From: Cucumis sativus
Lineage: Eukaryota; Streptophyta; Magnoliopsida; Cucurbitales; Cucurbitaceae
Assembly (NCBI RefSeq): GCF_000004075.3
Contig: NC_026660.2
Location: 13,845,837-13,909,836 of the forward strand
Direction of reading: 5' to 3'
Length of the DNA: 64,000 bases
Positions 1 to 11,778 of the stretch are shown in pieces. Both the position numbers and the translations under genes were made by a program. The notes beneath the pieces are model-generated. The model was not told the origin of the DNA, did not search any database, and saw only the letters and a list, made by a program, of their open reading frames with translations. Position 1 is the first letter of the stretch. Every line of letters starts with the position of its first letter.

Positions 1-1
1 C

Positions 2-349
2 AATAAAGTGGGCTTTGAATACTCTGAAAGCACGGCCGTTGTGATTTACAGAGGTGAAAAGGTGGGAGAAGCGCCGATTCCAGGTGGACGTTTACCGGGG
101 AAAGGAACGGAGAAAATGAACCTAACGTTAACCATAATGGGGGACCGGATGCTGGGGAAGTCGGAGGTGTTTTCCGATGTGGTTTCGGGTCAACTTCCGA
201 TAAGTACCTTCGCTCGGTTACCTGGAAAAGTGAAGGTGATGAATGTTCTGAAGATTCATGTTGTGGCGTCGACGTCTTGTGATCTCATAATTGATGTTAA
301 GAACGAAAGTTTTGGAGATCAACTATGCCAATACCGGACTACGCTTTGA
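2..349 (+). CDS. NDR1/HIN1-like (NHL) LEA_2-domain protein, 3' end only
   Basis: About 115 C-terminal residues of a protein are visible; the 5' part lies outside the window and the frame is open to the left edge. The text reads like the end of a LEA_2 domain of the NHL family: NKVGFEYSES followed by a YRGEKVGEAPIPG-type strand, the segment LPGKVKVMNVLKIHV, and a final CDLIIDV...QLCQYRTTL strand ending in TGA. The family members are usually plasma-membrane-anchored proteins of roughly 200-250 residues with one N-terminal membrane segment, often linked to defence or callose responses. The membrane segment would be upstream of the window, so membrane attachment here is inference. No intron is seen in the visible part. 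The exact NHL subgroup cannot be decided from this fragment. Confidence 0.75.
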   Translation, partial: NKVGFEYSESTAVVIYRGEKVGEAPIPGGRLPGKGTEKMNLTLTIMGDRMLGKSEVFSDVVSGQLPISTFARLPGKVKVMNVLKIHVVASTSCDLIIDVKNESFGDQLCQYRTTL

Positions 350-1887
350 GATCAATTTCAGTTAGGCTTAAAATTTGGTCCATAAAACTTTGCATCCAAT
401 GCATCTGTTTTTGGTCCTCATGTACAAATTCATCAACTCTTTAACACAATTATTGGAATGATGCTTTAGAGATAATCATATACTAATTCAACTCATAAAT
501 AACCAAACCAACCTAAATCTATAAATCTTTTATGCCATAACATCATCAACATACTTCAATCAATCAATCAAACAAACAAACAAGCAAGCAAATTTTCTTT
601 TCTTTTCTTTTTTTTTTGTAAAGAATTGAGTAGAATAAAAACAAATAAAATAGAATGTTTTTGGGAATGTGTAGAGTGGAAAGGGTTGAGCGATAGCTGT
701 GGCGGCAATGCATGGAGCGTGACTTACCTTCTTTATTTGTCGCATTGGTTGGAGTTTGGAGTTTGGAGTACATTTTTCTTTTTTCCTTTTTTTTAGATGG
801 GGAATTCTTCATTCTTCTTTTTCCATCTTTGTTTCGCGTATTTGGCTAATTAACAATACATCTTTTCTAGTTCCCAACACTACTACAAAATTAAACGAAT
901 TAAGTTTATATGGTGATTCTAAAAAAATGTCATTATTAATCTTGTCACTCGTTTTTTTATGTCCTATATAATCCACTATTAAAATAAGTGAATAGATGAC
1001 CTCGTGAAAAATATGTCGTAATTGATTGTTTGGTGGCACTTCATTTCAATCCACAATAGAGACGTTTATTAAGAATGAATATCTTGTTTTGTACAACAAA
1101 GAGCTAACAATTTTGTTACCTAATATGTTTTAGTTAGAAATGGGAATGAGGATGTGTTGTAGGTTGACCAGATAAGAATCAAAGAAAAAAAAAAGAATTA
1201 ATTTAAGAGAGAAGTAATTGTACATAAAAGGGAACATGAAGATGAAGATGAGTCAATTACATGTCTTCAAATTCCTAAACAACGTAAATCCATTTTCTAC
1301 TTATCCCTTTCATTTTCATCCTTTTATCTTTTGAATATAATATTGCCTCAAATCTTTATATACTTAACTTACTTTCATCTCATCCTTCAATTTAACCTTT
1401 TCACATACATTATACTGTACATACCATATCACATTCCTCAAAAAAATTAAAATGCTAAACTAAAAAAAATAAATAGATAAATAGATATAGGTAGATGTAG
1501 GAAGGAAGAGAGATGTTGGATTGAAATCTGATGGTGGGAGTTTGTACTAATGTGTGTGTGTATATATATATTATGGAATTTATAATGAAGAAAAAATAGG
1601 GTTTGATGGAGTGTTAAGGTATTAGGAAACAAAAGGTGAAGCGTTGGATGAAATGATGAGAAAGGAAGGCATTGCGATCTTAGGGGAGTTTCACATGGGA
1701 AGCACGTGGAGGTGTCCGTGTATGAGCCCAGCCTCAAAGGCGGGTTGGTCAAGTGGAGCTTTTCTCTTCTTTAATTCCCCTCTTCTTCTCGGCTTCTCTT
1801 CTTCTCTTCTTCTCTTCTTCTCTTCTTTCATAATTCCCAATTTCCCATTTCATAATTTTACACTGAATATTAAATTATTTTTCTTCT

Positions 1888-1927
<40 letters not shown>

Positions 1928-2043
1928 AAAATTAAAAACCCAAACCTTTCAATCTCTAAATCCTCTCCATTAATCCTCCCCATTAATCCTCCCTTCCCAG
2001 ATTTCTCTCATTCTCATGCACCCCTCCTCCCTTACCCAACACG
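350..2043. other. Intergenic, no gene seen; low-complexity tracts
   Basis: AT-rich sequence between the NHL end and the CIPK leader. It holds short CAAA/CAAG tandem repeats near 555-595, a short TG/TA repeat near 1552-1570, a CTT-rich stretch at about 1780-1830 and a 33-base T run at 1890-1922. The open frames here are made of low-complexity residues and I regard them as non-coding. Confidence 0.6.
1890..1922. repeat. Poly(T) tract, 33 bases
   Basis: An uninterrupted run of T follows a CTT-rich stretch, about 120 bases upstream of the proposed CIPK leader. It could be a poly(dA:dT) promoter element or simple slippage. I see no retrotransposon body attached to it. Confidence 0.9.
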
Positions 2044-2785
2044 GTAATTCAATTTTCTCACCTTTTTTCTTCTCAGGGTTTCAACAAATAAGTGTTGTAT
2101 CAACTCCCCTCCCAATTTCCTTATTATTATTATTCTTATTCATCTCTCTGTTTCATCTTCTTTGCTTTTAATTTCCTTCACTTTACTCCTGATTTTAATA
2201 TTTTAAGGATTCTAATAGCTTTTCAGATTGAGATTTGATTTTTTCTAAATTTCTTTTGGGGTTTTGCTTGTGCTTTTAATTGTCTACGCTTAGTTTTGTG
2301 TATGTGTATACTTGTGATCTTTTCTGAATTGGGAGTTCATTGATTTGAATGCTTTCCAAATTTCCCTTTGCAGCTAAGGGGTTGAAGGGGTTGAAGGGGT
2401 GAAGGGGTTCAACCTTCTGCTAATTCCTATGGTTGTTGATCTCCATTAAAGACAAATCAGTTGTGCTTCAAATCTCTGGTTTTTCCAGGGAATGCTGAAA
2501 GATGATACCTATCCGTTACAGCTTTTCCTCCAACATCTATAATTGTTCTTCTGCACTTCAATTGTCTTCTTTCGCGTTCGAGGAAAACACTCTCATAAAT
2601 CACGAAACCCCACCTGATCTCTACTTTAAAACGCTCGATTTACGTGCAAGTTATTTTGGAGTCCTCACACGAGCTCGTTCGGTGCTTCATTTATCTGAGG
2701 ACGGTTGAGCATCCATTTGTTAACTAAGGTCTGCATTGTTCGCCTAGTTGATATTGTATTTTGTGCCTTTCTTTTTTTACTTTAG
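2044..2785 (+). other. 5' leader of the CIPK2-type gene with probable intron(s)
   Basis: The coding frame of the kinase starts at 2802. Upstream there is a plausible donor (CACG|GTAATTC, GT at 2044-2045) and two good acceptors: TTTGCAG ending at 2373, and a pyrimidine-rich CTTTTTTTACTTTAG ending at 2785. A leader intron of 2044-2373 or 2044-2785 would fit. Between the acceptors lies a 68-codon open frame with an ATG (2502-2708). It becomes an upstream ORF only if the shorter intron is used. The splice assignment is inference from motifs. Confidence 0.4.
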
Positions 2786-2801
2786 GATTTGATTGATTGG
2801 G

Positions 2802-4217
2802 ATGGAAAATAAGGCGAGTGTGATGGTTCAACGATATGAATTAGGGAGATTGCTTGGCCAAGGAACGTTTGCGAAGGTATATTATGCGAGGAATACAGGA
2901 AGCAACCAAAGTGTGGCCATTAAGGTGATTGATAAGGAAAAGATTACCAAGGCTTCACTAATCGATCAGATTAAGCGTGAAATATCTATTATGAGACTTG
3001 TTAGACATCCCAATATTCTTCGTCTATATGAGGTTATGGCTACCAAGACTAAGATCTACTTTGTTTTGGAATATGCCAAAGGTGGTGAGCTCTTTGATAA
3101 GGTTGCTAAAGGGAAGCTGAAGGAGGACGTTGCTTGGAAATACTTTTATCAGTTAATTAATGCTGTTGATTTTTGTCACAGTAGGGGAGTGTATCACCGC
3201 GATATAAAGCCAGAGAACCTACTGCTTGATGAAAATGAGAATCTTAAGGTGTCTGATTTTGGTTTAAGTGCTTTAGCTGAGTCCAAGCGTCAAGACGGTT
3301 TGCTACACACGACTTGTGGAACACCAGCTTATGTTGCTCCTGAAGTCATCAATAGGAAGGGCTATGATGGTGCCAAAGCTGATATCTGGTCTTGTGGAGT
3401 AGTTTTGTTTGTCCTATTGGCAGGTTATCTCCCATTCCACAATTCGAATTTGATGGAAATGTATAGGAAGATCGGAAAAGCAGAGTATAAATGCCCCAGT
3501 TGGTTTCCTCGTGAAGTGCGGCGGCTGCTAAGCAGGATGCTTGATCCAGACCCCAATACTAGGACTTCAATAGCATTGATAAGACAAAGTTCTTGGTTCA
3601 AAAAGGGATTGAGGTCTAAGAATGCAAGAAGTGGGGTAGAAAGCAATGCTGTAGCACCTGAAGATGCCACGGCTGGTTCCGGACCATCTGAGGGAAGTGT
3701 GGCAGCAGATGGAAATCAAGAGCCAGATAGACCTCCAACTTTGAATGCTTTCGATATCATCTCCCTTTCCGCTGGCTTCAATTTATCCAGTTTATTTGAA
3801 GACAATTCAAAGAAGAAAGAAACATTGTTTACTTGTAGAAAACCAGCCTCTGTTATTCTCTCAAAACTAGAAGAAATGGCTAAACTTCTTCGGTTTCGAG
3901 TACAGAAGAAGGAAGCAGGCCTATTAAAGTTTGAGGCGCTAACAGAGGGAAAAAAGGGGGCATTATCCATTGATACAGAGATCTTTGAGGTTACTCCATC
4001 TTTTTATTTAGTGGAAATGAAAAAATCAAATGGAGACACATTGGAATATCAGAAGGTATTGAAAGAAGACATTAGGCCAGCTCTAAAAGATATAGTATGG
4101 GTTTGGCGAGGAGAGCAAGAACAGCAGCAACAAGATCCACAGCCTCAGCCTCTCCAGCCACAGGATCAAGTTCGAGATCCTTATCCAGAGCAAGATGGTG
4201 CATCACAACCGCAATAG
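2802..4217 (+). CDS. CIPK2: CBL-interacting protein kinase, CIPK2/CIPK10 type (SnRK3)
   Basis: An intronless 471-residue Ser/Thr kinase. CIPKs are activated by calcium-loaded CBL sensors and phosphorylate transporters, channels and other targets at the plasma or vacuolar membrane. I start at the ATG at 2802 (MENKASV), which matches the usual start of this clade; the frame is open a few codons further up but only with non-ATG codons. Visible motifs: glycine loop GQGTFAKV (19-26), VAIK lysine K41, HRDIKPEN (132-139) with D134, DFG (152-154), activation loop to APE (179-181), CBL-binding NAF motif [11 protein letters not shown] (313-323), and a phosphatase-binding PPI region about 345-375. The C-terminus [15 protein letters not shown] plus a Q/P-rich tail is typical of CIPK2/10. 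All catalytic residues are present. The exact orthologue within the CIPK2/10/20 group is less certain than the family. Confidence 0.93.
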   Translation: MENKASVMVQRYELGRLLGQGTFAKVYYARNTGSNQSVAIKVIDKEKITKASLIDQIKREISIMRLVRHPNILRLYEVMATKTKIYFVLEYAKGGELFDKVAKGKLKEDVAWKYFYQLINAVDFCHSRGVYHRDIKPENLLLDENENLKVSDFGLSALAESKRQDGLLHTTCGTPAYVAPEVINRKGYDGAKADIWSCGVVLFVLLAGYLPFHNSNLMEMYRKIGKAEYKCPSWFPREVRRLLSRMLDPDPNTRTSIALIRQSSWFKKGLRSKNARSGVESNAVAPEDATAGSGPSEGSVAADGNQEPDRPPTLNAFDIISLSAGFNLSSLFEDNSKKKETLFTCRKPASVILSKLEEMAKLLRFRVQKKEAGLLKFEALTEGKKGALSIDTEIFEVTPSFYLVEMKKSNGDTLEYQKVLKEDIRPALKDIVWVWRGEQEQQQQDPQPQPLQPQDQVRDPYPEQDGASQPQ

Positions 4218-4983
4218 CAGCCAGCTTAGAGAAAAACAACTACAAAACTTGGGTTTGCAAGGATCTGAAATGACAAACTCTCCCAACTTGTACTATTGAC
4301 ATACTTCTTTGTACATTTGTTCATCTACTAAAGTTAAACTACATTCTAATAAACTATATCATAACAAAATTTCAAGATCTATTCTCAACTTCTTCTATCT
4401 CTTTACTCTATTAACATCTTGTTGCCAATCAGTACTCAAATTATGTTGTTTCGTTCGTCTAACTTTAACTGCCCTTACAATCTAATACATATAGAATCTA
4501 TATCCTGTCATCAAGCAGACGAATCCTGTCTGATTGATCAAAAAGGCCTCAATGAGTGATACAAGCTCAGAAGCAGGAGTAACAAAAGCTGCTCTCATGT
4601 AAGTGAAAACTGTGAACTTTATACATCATAAGATATTTGTCTGATGAAATAAACTTTGTTGACCAAATGATTTGAACTGCAGTTGTTTTCATGACAGATT
4701 GGAAATTTGGCACAAGGGTTTGGGTTGAACTAAAGTGAAGGTTGGTTGGTTGGTTGGTTTGCTAAAAAAGAGGAGGAGACACGTTTGCAAGTGATCATGT
4801 GTGAAGGAGACTTCTTTGGTAAATCAAATCCCCAGATGTCATTCTTCCAAGTCATTCACAAATAACTTTACAGCACTGCAATGTTTTGGTGGTTCTGAAC
4901 TGAGATGGAAAGCCTTTGCTTGCTTTTAGCAATTGAGTGCCTTCATTGACGCCATTTGCTTTTCAGCTTACCTTTTGAAGTGA
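4218..4983. other. 3' UTR and spacer after the CIPK2-type gene
   Basis: The stretch after the TAG holds probable polyadenylation signals (for example AATAAA within CTAATAAACTA near 4349) and a short GTTG/GGTT tandem near 4742-4760. No further coding frame was recognised. Confidence 0.5.
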
Positions 4984-5595
4984 GGTGTTAAATTGCTAGT
5001 GGTTATTGGGAAAACTTTCTAATACTACCGTAGTATATACTTTTTTTTTTTACGTTAAAATTGATAGTACAAGTTCGTGTAAGTTGTTATATGCTCATGT
5101 TGACATAATATATATTCTTTTTGGTCATATATTGACACTTGTCAAACTGCTAATGGTTATTTGGAAATTTTCTTAGTACCAATGTACTTTTGGTACTTTT
5201 TTTGGACGATAATTGAGTTAAGGATCGAACTTCGAACTTTAAACTTGATACCAGAAGTTCATGTTCGTTTTGCTATATGCTCATGTTGCTGTTATATGTA
5301 TTCATATTTAAATTTCCAACGACTATTGAAGGAAATCTCTATGGCTATTGTAGTATTATTGTTATTATTTTGACAATATATGTGGTGGAGAATCAAACTT
5401 CATAGTGTTGAGCTTAACTAAATTGACATAGTGTGTATTATTTTCATTTATGATGTGTTAAATTGTCAATGGTTATATAATATACGTATGTATTAATGTG
5501 ATTGTAAGGTGTTGCTTTTGTGACAATTTGTGAGTGGGAGATTGAATCTAAGAAATCAAAGTCGATACTGCAAGTTTATGTTAGTAGTAATATGG
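4984..5595 (-). repeat. Degenerate tandem array (about 4 units) of a tRNA-derived SINE-like sequence
   Basis: Four diverged units of roughly 130-180 bases follow each other. Each starts with a variant of TTAAATTGCTAATGGTTAT and ends with a variant of GATACTGCAAGTTCATG...TGCTCATGTTG. Read on the minus strand, the second unit (about 5210-5292) has a B-box-like AAGTTCGATCC and an upstream A-box-like segment. The tail arrangement is the same as in the clearer SINE copy at 53.6 kb. The first unit is near 4984-5110, the second near 5125-5310, the third near 5310-5455 and the fourth near 5456-5595. No target duplication could be read for the array. The SINE origin is inference; the tandem similarity is visible. 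Confidence 0.5.
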
Positions 5596-7227
5596 GCAGG
5601 GTGAGTTGTTTTCGTTCATATTAATTTATTTTGAGTGGATTATAGAGATGTAATATATGTTTATGTTTTTGGTTGGTGTGTAAATAAATGTGAATATTGA
5701 TGAAGGGAAAATTTGGTTGAAAATGAAGATTATGTGAGTTATTATTAGCAATAATGGGATGGGAATCTTTAAGCACATTAGTATAAAAAGATTATTCATT
5801 ACATTACAGCTTAGCAATGGGACCCCTTAATCATTGACTAACTTCCTAATTGCACATTTCCAGCCTCATAATCCCTTTTCTTTCTTCTTTCTTCTTCCTC
5901 TTCCCACTTCCTCCTATTTCTCACCATTCAATTTTTTCCATTAACAAAACTGTATATTTTGCATTTTTTTTCAGCAAAGTTTGGTAGATACAAAATTAAA
6001 ATTTTAAAGATTGGAAATATGAAAAAAGAAATATTTACACAAGAAAAAGTTTAGATATAAAATGGAATAATGGAAGCAGGTTAATTGAGAGACCTCCTTT
6101 CACAATTATTTTATTTTATTTGAAGTTTTTTTTTAATGATATATAACATATAGAGGCTGAATTGACCATTACAATAATATAAGTAAAAGACCTGGAATAT
6201 TCTTTTCTTCTAATTCATATAGTTGCATTTAAAATAGGATTAGTTAATTACTAGTATCTTTATTTGTTTAGATCTAAATGGAAGAATAATATAAGCTTCT
6301 TTTAGCATAACAAAAATAAAAGAAATTATTTTGCCATCAATCGGCATACATGACATGTTTTGACATGGATATAAATACTTGATTGGGTGGATGATACATA
6401 TACTCAAACCATATATATATATATATAAACATATATGTTTGAAGTATGTCCCATCAAGGTTTATATTGAATGTTTGCATTAGTGTGGACGTAACATCTTT
6501 CTACCACACATTCAAAGCAATATGTTTTCATATTTATTTGGTGTGTCCTTTAAGCATGTCATTTCTAAACTCGGAAGGGATAACAATAAAGCTATGAGGC
6601 AATTGGAATCACGAAATTATTAAAACACTATTCGTCCCTACACATCTCAACAAAAAAGTTTCTAGAAAAAGATAGAAACTAGGCTTTTCGAGTATCAAAA
6701 TGTGACCACATGATCAACCCTGCACTTAAATTCAAAGATATTTGGGATGAAAATGAGAAAACAAAAATGGAAATATATTCAACTTTGATTAATATGTTAT
6801 TAACACTTGGTGGGTATTTTATATACATACACCCAAAAAAGGCCTATATACAATAGCATAAAATACATTATAAAAAAAAAAAAAAAAGGCTAAAGTAAAA
6901 ACCTATTTCTTAACATTACATTGGAATTTTGAAATTCCATTAGCAAATGCGTTTATTGGTTTCTTAAAAATAGGAAATTAAAAAGGCAAATGAAAAATTA
7001 CAAACATTAACAAAATGTATTATACTTCTTAACTACACTTCATTCATTAACCTTCTTAATTCCTTCTTCCTTTTTTTTTTCTTTTTTTTTTTTTTTGAAA
7101 TTTTCGATTTTATTAGAATTACTGTTTTTCTTAATTCAATTGGACATTGAAATGGGTAGATGCCCTAATTTTCTTGTTTAATTTTGAAGAAATCCACAAT
7201 CTCTCACCGGTTCCGGTCGCCGGAATC
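5596..7227. other. Spacer between two convergent CIPK genes
   Basis: AT-rich DNA with short A and T runs (for example A runs near 6870-6890 and T runs near 7070-7096) and a short TA repeat near 6412-6428. The last part is expected to contain the 3' UTR of the minus-strand CIPK11-type gene. No gene was recognised. Confidence 0.5.
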
Positions 7228-8502
7228 CTATTGGGAAGTCGACGTCGACGCGTCATCGCCGGTTAGATGGATTTTCAGCTTCTTCTTCAACATTTTCTTA
7301 TACGATTCTGAATCTCCGCATCTTCTTCTCATCTCCACCACCACCAATTCGTCTGTTAACCGGAAAAGTTCTATTCCGATTACCAAAACACGATTCTTTG
7401 CATCCAATTCAAATCCAAACTCTTTCTGTTTCTTCACCTTTAAATCCTCAGCCTTGCCGAATTTCTCAATTTTTTCCACGATCTTCTCCGGTGACTCTGC
7501 CGATATGAATCGATCACTGTCATCCATAACGTTTTGTGAATTATCGAACAAACCAGACAGATTCAATCCAGATGAGAAAGATATAATGTCGAATGCATTC
7601 AAATCCGTCGATGGAGATTCGTCTTTCTCTTCTGATTTCATCTCGTAATTATCGTAGAAGTTGATCTCTGTATTTCCTCCTTTTCTGAACCATGGATCAT
7701 TAAGAATTTCTTCGATGGTTATCCTCGAATCAGGATTCGTATCTAGAAGTCGCGACAGAAACCTCTTGAGATCCGACGACATCCATTTAGGGCACCGATA
7801 TTCCCCCTTGTAAATCTTCTTATACATGGCCATGAGATTCGGATCGTTGAAGGGAAGGTAACCGGCGCTCAACACGAAAAGAATCACACCACATGACCAC
7901 ACATCAACCTTCGCACCGTCGTATCCCTTTTTGGACAAAATCTCCGGCGCGACATAGGCCGGAGTTCCACAAAGAGTGTGCAAAAGGCCATCGGCACGGA
8001 TCTGTTCCGTAACCGCACTGAGACCAAAGTCAGAGACCTTAAGATTCCCGTTCTCATCGACGAGAAGATTCTCCGGCTTCAGATCGCGGTGGTAAATCCC
8101 ACGCGTATGACAGAATCCAACGGCGGAGATCAGCTGGTGGAAGAATCTCCGGCTGAGATCTTCACTGAATCTGCCCTTGGCGATCTTAGCGAAAAGCTCG
8201 CCGCCTTTGACGAACTCCATAACGAAGTAGATCTTAGATTTGGTAGCGAGAACCTCATGGAGTTTAACGATGTTAGGATGACGGAGACGGCGCATAATGG
8301 CGATCTCTCGCTTAATGTTGAACATCAAGGTTGTGCCGTAGATCTTCTTCTTGTTGATAACCTTAACGGCGACGCTTTGGCCGGAGCGGAGGTCGCGAGC
8401 ATGGTAGACCTTGGCAAAGGCGCCGCAGCCGAGGAGCTTGCCAAGCTCGTATTTGCCGAAGAGGGCATTGCTGTCGGGGGAAGATGGTTCGATCTCCGGC
8501 AT
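7228..8502 (-). CDS. CIPK11: CBL-interacting protein kinase, CIPK11 type (SnRK3)
   Basis: An intronless 424-residue CIPK. It opens with MPEIEPS...[20 protein letters not shown], the hallmark of the CIPK11 (PKS5) group, which in Arabidopsis regulates the plasma-membrane proton pump and iron or ABA responses. Motifs: glycine loop GCGAFAKV (25-32), VAVK lysine K47, HRDLKPEN (138-145) with D140, DFG (158-160), APE (185-187), NAF motif [11 protein letters not shown] (300-310) for CBL binding, then a PPI-type region and a short, variable tail ending DDASTSTSQ. Codon use is noticeably GC-richer than the other CIPK in the window. It points towards the CIPK2-type gene (tail-to-tail, 3.0 kb apart). CIPK14 is a close relative, but the N-terminus favours CIPK11. 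Confidence 0.92.
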   Translation of the reverse strand: MPEIEPSSPDSNALFGKYELGKLLGCGAFAKVYHARDLRSGQSVAVKVINKKKIYGTTLMFNIKREIAIMRRLRHPNIVKLHEVLATKSKIYFVMEFVKGGELFAKIAKGRFSEDLSRRFFHQLISAVGFCHTRGIYHRDLKPENLLVDENGNLKVSDFGLSAVTEQIRADGLLHTLCGTPAYVAPEILSKKGYDGAKVDVWSCGVILFVLSAGYLPFNDPNLMAMYKKIYKGEYRCPKWMSSDLKRFLSRLLDTNPDSRITIEEILNDPWFRKGGNTEINFYDNYEMKSEEKDESPSTDLNAFDIISFSSGLNLSGLFDNSQNVMDDSDRFISAESPEKIVEKIEKFGKAEDLKVKKQKEFGFELDAKNRVLVIGIELFRLTDELVVVEMRRRCGDSESYKKMLKKKLKIHLTGDDASTSTSQ

Positions 8503-9200
8503 GGGGCGGGGGAGGGCCAGAGATCGAGGGGGGGAAATGAAAGGAAAAGAGAAAGAAGATTGGTAGAAAAAACGAAGGTTTATTTGTAGAAATGATTATG
8601 AAGAGATGGGGAGAGAGAGAAAGAAAAGTAATTATAGAGAAGATTATGGAAGAATGCAAAAAATGGAGAAAATGGTATTCCACTATTTTTGAAATCGGAT
8701 TCTTTTTGGTTTGTTATTAAATAATGATTTTTCTTTTTCTTTTTTATTTTGAGGATTTTACTGTTGGAATTACACCTTTGCTTTTCTCTTTTTTTCATGC
8801 AAAATTAATTCCTTTTTAACTTTACATTACTACCGAGTATATATATTTATTTAAATGGTTAAGAAAGCAATTTTACAATTTTTTTAAAAATATATTTCAA
8901 TTTCTTTTTAAATATGTTATTTAAAGATTTGGTTGAAGGGGTACGTGTTTGATTGTGATTGGGTGAGAGAGGACACGTCTGTAAAGAGATGCCACGAAGG
9001 CGCCGTCCGCGGTTTGTTAAACTTTCAAAGCTTTTGACCGTTTGATTATTAATTGATGCTGCATATGAAACGACGACAAAACATGTCGTTTTCGTTTTAA
9101 AGTTGAAATTAAAACTCTTCCCTTCCTTTTCTTTTCTTCTTTTCTTCCTTTCTTCCTTTCTTCCTTTTGCCAAAATACAATTTTGCTTCTTTCAAATATC
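8503..9200 (-). promoter_or_regulatory. Leader and promoter region of the CIPK11-type gene
   Basis: Purine-rich on the plus strand (pyrimidine-rich on the transcribed strand) directly before the ATG, as often seen in plant leaders. Further up, near 8940-9060, is a GC-richer island with an ACGT-core GACACGTC and TTGACC/TTTGACCG motifs that resemble ABRE-like and W-box elements. Whether they act is unknown. Confidence 0.3.
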
Positions 9201-10090
9201 ACAATTTTGTTTGTTTCTCAATACACTAAATTACTCTAATCTTTAAACTTCTAAAAAATTAAAATGACACTTGTTGCTATAATATTATTTTACTCCTTTT
9301 CTTCACTCTCTTTTAATCTAAAAAATAAGAAAATAAAAATGCATGCCTTACGTACATATATGGATTATAATCAAAATAAAAAGAATAATGAAAAATAAAT
9401 TAGTGAATATCATCCTTACTTACTTCTCTATTTTTTACTCTTTATTATTTTGATATTCAAAACATTTTGTTTTCATTTCACTCTTTTATCATTTTATTAT
9501 ATTATTGTTTGTTTTTTAATAGATTATTTCTTAAAATAAATTTATCCTTATACTAGTTTTTTACACACTAGTAATTTATAGTTGTTTCTCCAAAAAAGAT
9601 ATTATCAGTTTCCATTCATAAAATAATTATAATTAAGAAAAACTTTTTTTAAGCTCAATGATATTTTAGAATTCTTTTAATGGTTCGTGGATATTTTAAA
9701 CAAACCTTAGGAAGTTCTTAACAAATCTAAAGTTGTTTCAAGTATGTATTTGCCTCTCATGCATGTTATATTGTGATAACGGTGGAGTAGTTGCAAATTC
9801 TAAAGAACCTATAATTCATATACTTGACAAACATATTGAGCAAAAATATCATTTCACATTAGGGAGATCTGTACACTTGGGAGGTGTGTGATTGTCACTC
9901 AGGTAGCCTTGGTGGAAAGCCCTTGTTAATCCATTTATCAAGACCATCACTGCTAAAATGTTTGAGGGTCATCTAGGGAGTCGAGGTTTACAAGTTTTGT
10001 AAGCTAAGATAAGTGGGAGAAATATTGGGTATTATACATGATTTATGCCCTAGTTTATTGTGTTCATTTTTCTTAATCAAACTCGACTTT
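9201..10090. other. AT-rich intergenic DNA, nothing recognised
   Basis: I see no open frame with protein-like composition and no repeat with clear boundaries here. Confidence 0.5.
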
Positions 10091-11778
10091 TGTAAGACCC
10101 CGAACTTTAGGAAGTGTAGATTTTTCAAAGAGCTTAAGAGGTTTGAAAGAAAGAAATTTTTTGTTTTAAGTATCAAAGAATAGCGCCTTAGGTGTTTTAT
10201 GTTGAAGGTTGGTGAGAAAGAAGGGTCGTAGAGGTTGGGCGTTTTAGATAATTTCATAAAAGAGTTTCCCACAACTCACTTGGGCATTTGCACTCAAATT
10301 GGTCTTGAAAGTTCAAAAATTGAGTATAATTGAGTATAGTTTATTTTATTTAAAAAGACTTCTAGGCATTTTGGATATGAGAAAGTTGGTGTTTTAGATA
10401 AGAGAAGCCAACAAGGTCAGTTCACGAGTAAATCTAAGTAAGATGCACTCTCAAAAGGCTATAGAACGAATAGTTTGGCATTTTGTTATGAAAATTTGCG
10501 GTAAGAAAGTTAACACAATTTCTAGAAAATTTGTAGAAGGAAGTTTTGTCAAAAGAGTTATGAATTTTAAGTTATGACTTTTCTAAGTCAGGTTATGCAG
10601 TTTGAGCGAGAAACTATGTGAGATGGTCTTGGAAGATAGCCATGCGTTTAATGGACAATTATGTGGCATGGTTAGGGCAATCAGCTTAAGGATATAGTGA
10701 AGTGTGAAAGCTTTGTTAGCATGCATTTTGAGGTGTAAAAGTGAGGAGAAGGTGTCTTAATAAGATTTAAGGTAGATTTAAGTAAGGATGAGGTGTCAAT
10801 GTAAATTCTTGCAATGGACTGTATAATTATGTTACTTCATATTCATTTTTCTCATAGTACACTCGTGCATTTTAAATAAAATTACTCCAAAAAATTTCCA
10901 TTTTGAGTCTATTTTCTAAGTTGGGGCGTTGGTTTAATTTGAGAAAGGGAAAGCTGAGTTTAAGTTAAAAGAAGAGAGGAAGGTCATTCTCGGGTAAAAA
11001 CTGAACAATCTTTACTCCGAGGAAATTACAGGACGCATTCGGTTGAATCCAAAGCTGAAATTTTGAGGTAAGAATATTAAGACATTTTACGACAACTGAA
11101 AATGTTTTCATTTGAGTTCTGAATTTTATGTTATAAGGCTCTAAAGAAGAAGTAGAGTTTTAGCCGAGAATGAAGTTTTTGACAGTAGAGGTTAGTGGTC
11201 GAGCCTAAGAAATTAGCATGACATGTTGCGCATGCGTTTTGGATTCAGAGGGGTTTTTTAGGCGTTTTTGGGGCTCTTTATGATGATTTGGGAAACTCTA
11301 TGTAAAGTTTTGATATTTTTAGAATAAAAGAGACTTAATTGGAGTTATTTTCCATTATTTCAAAACAAGAGGAAATTGGGCAAGTTTGTCGACCAAGAGT
11401 TTGATCTACGATCTGTGAGTGAAAAATGAGTTTAACTAAAGTTATTTTAGCCTATGATTTATAAGTAATAAAATAATTTCTAATATGTTTTACAAGCTAT
11501 TATTTAAGCATGCCTTTAAGTGAGCTTTATTTCTATTTATCAGCATGTTTATGAAAAGTGTTAAAGCATGTTATTTAGAAAAGTATTCTAAAGCATGAGT
11601 TTAGAAATGTTTTTAGTAAGCATGTATTTATAAGATTTACGAGCAATGATTTATGAAAAGCATGAGTTTAATAGAATGGTTTGAAAGAGAAAACTATGAT
11701 ACTCTATATACCGAGTTTTCGATGGTCAATGTGCACAATCAGAGGTATAGGGCTATGTCGATCACTTAAAATATGAAT
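10091..11778 (+). repeat. Probable decayed LTR of a Ty3/gypsy-type retrotransposon
   Basis: The segment begins TGTAAGACCCCGAAC, a start typical of plant gypsy LTRs. It continues in moderately GC-rich, non-coding sequence quite unlike the AT-rich flanks, up to a stretch TATACCGAGTTTTCGATGG...CAATCAGAGGTATAGGG near 11710-11752. There is no reading frame for gag or pol, so this would be a solo or truncated LTR. No target duplication was found and the right end is a guess. Confidence 0.35.

Noticed and set aside
1447..1973. Open frames on both strands around the CTT and T tracts
   Set aside because: Composition is S/F/H- or L/F-rich and follows the simple repeats; no family character.
2729..2785. 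Short leader intron 2729-2785 in the CIPK2-type gene
   Set aside because: At 57 bases it would be below the usual size of plant introns; the longer alternatives are preferred.
7978..8589. 203-codon plus-strand open frame
   Set aside because: It is antisense to the CIPK11-type kinase and owes its length to the GC-rich codons of that gene.
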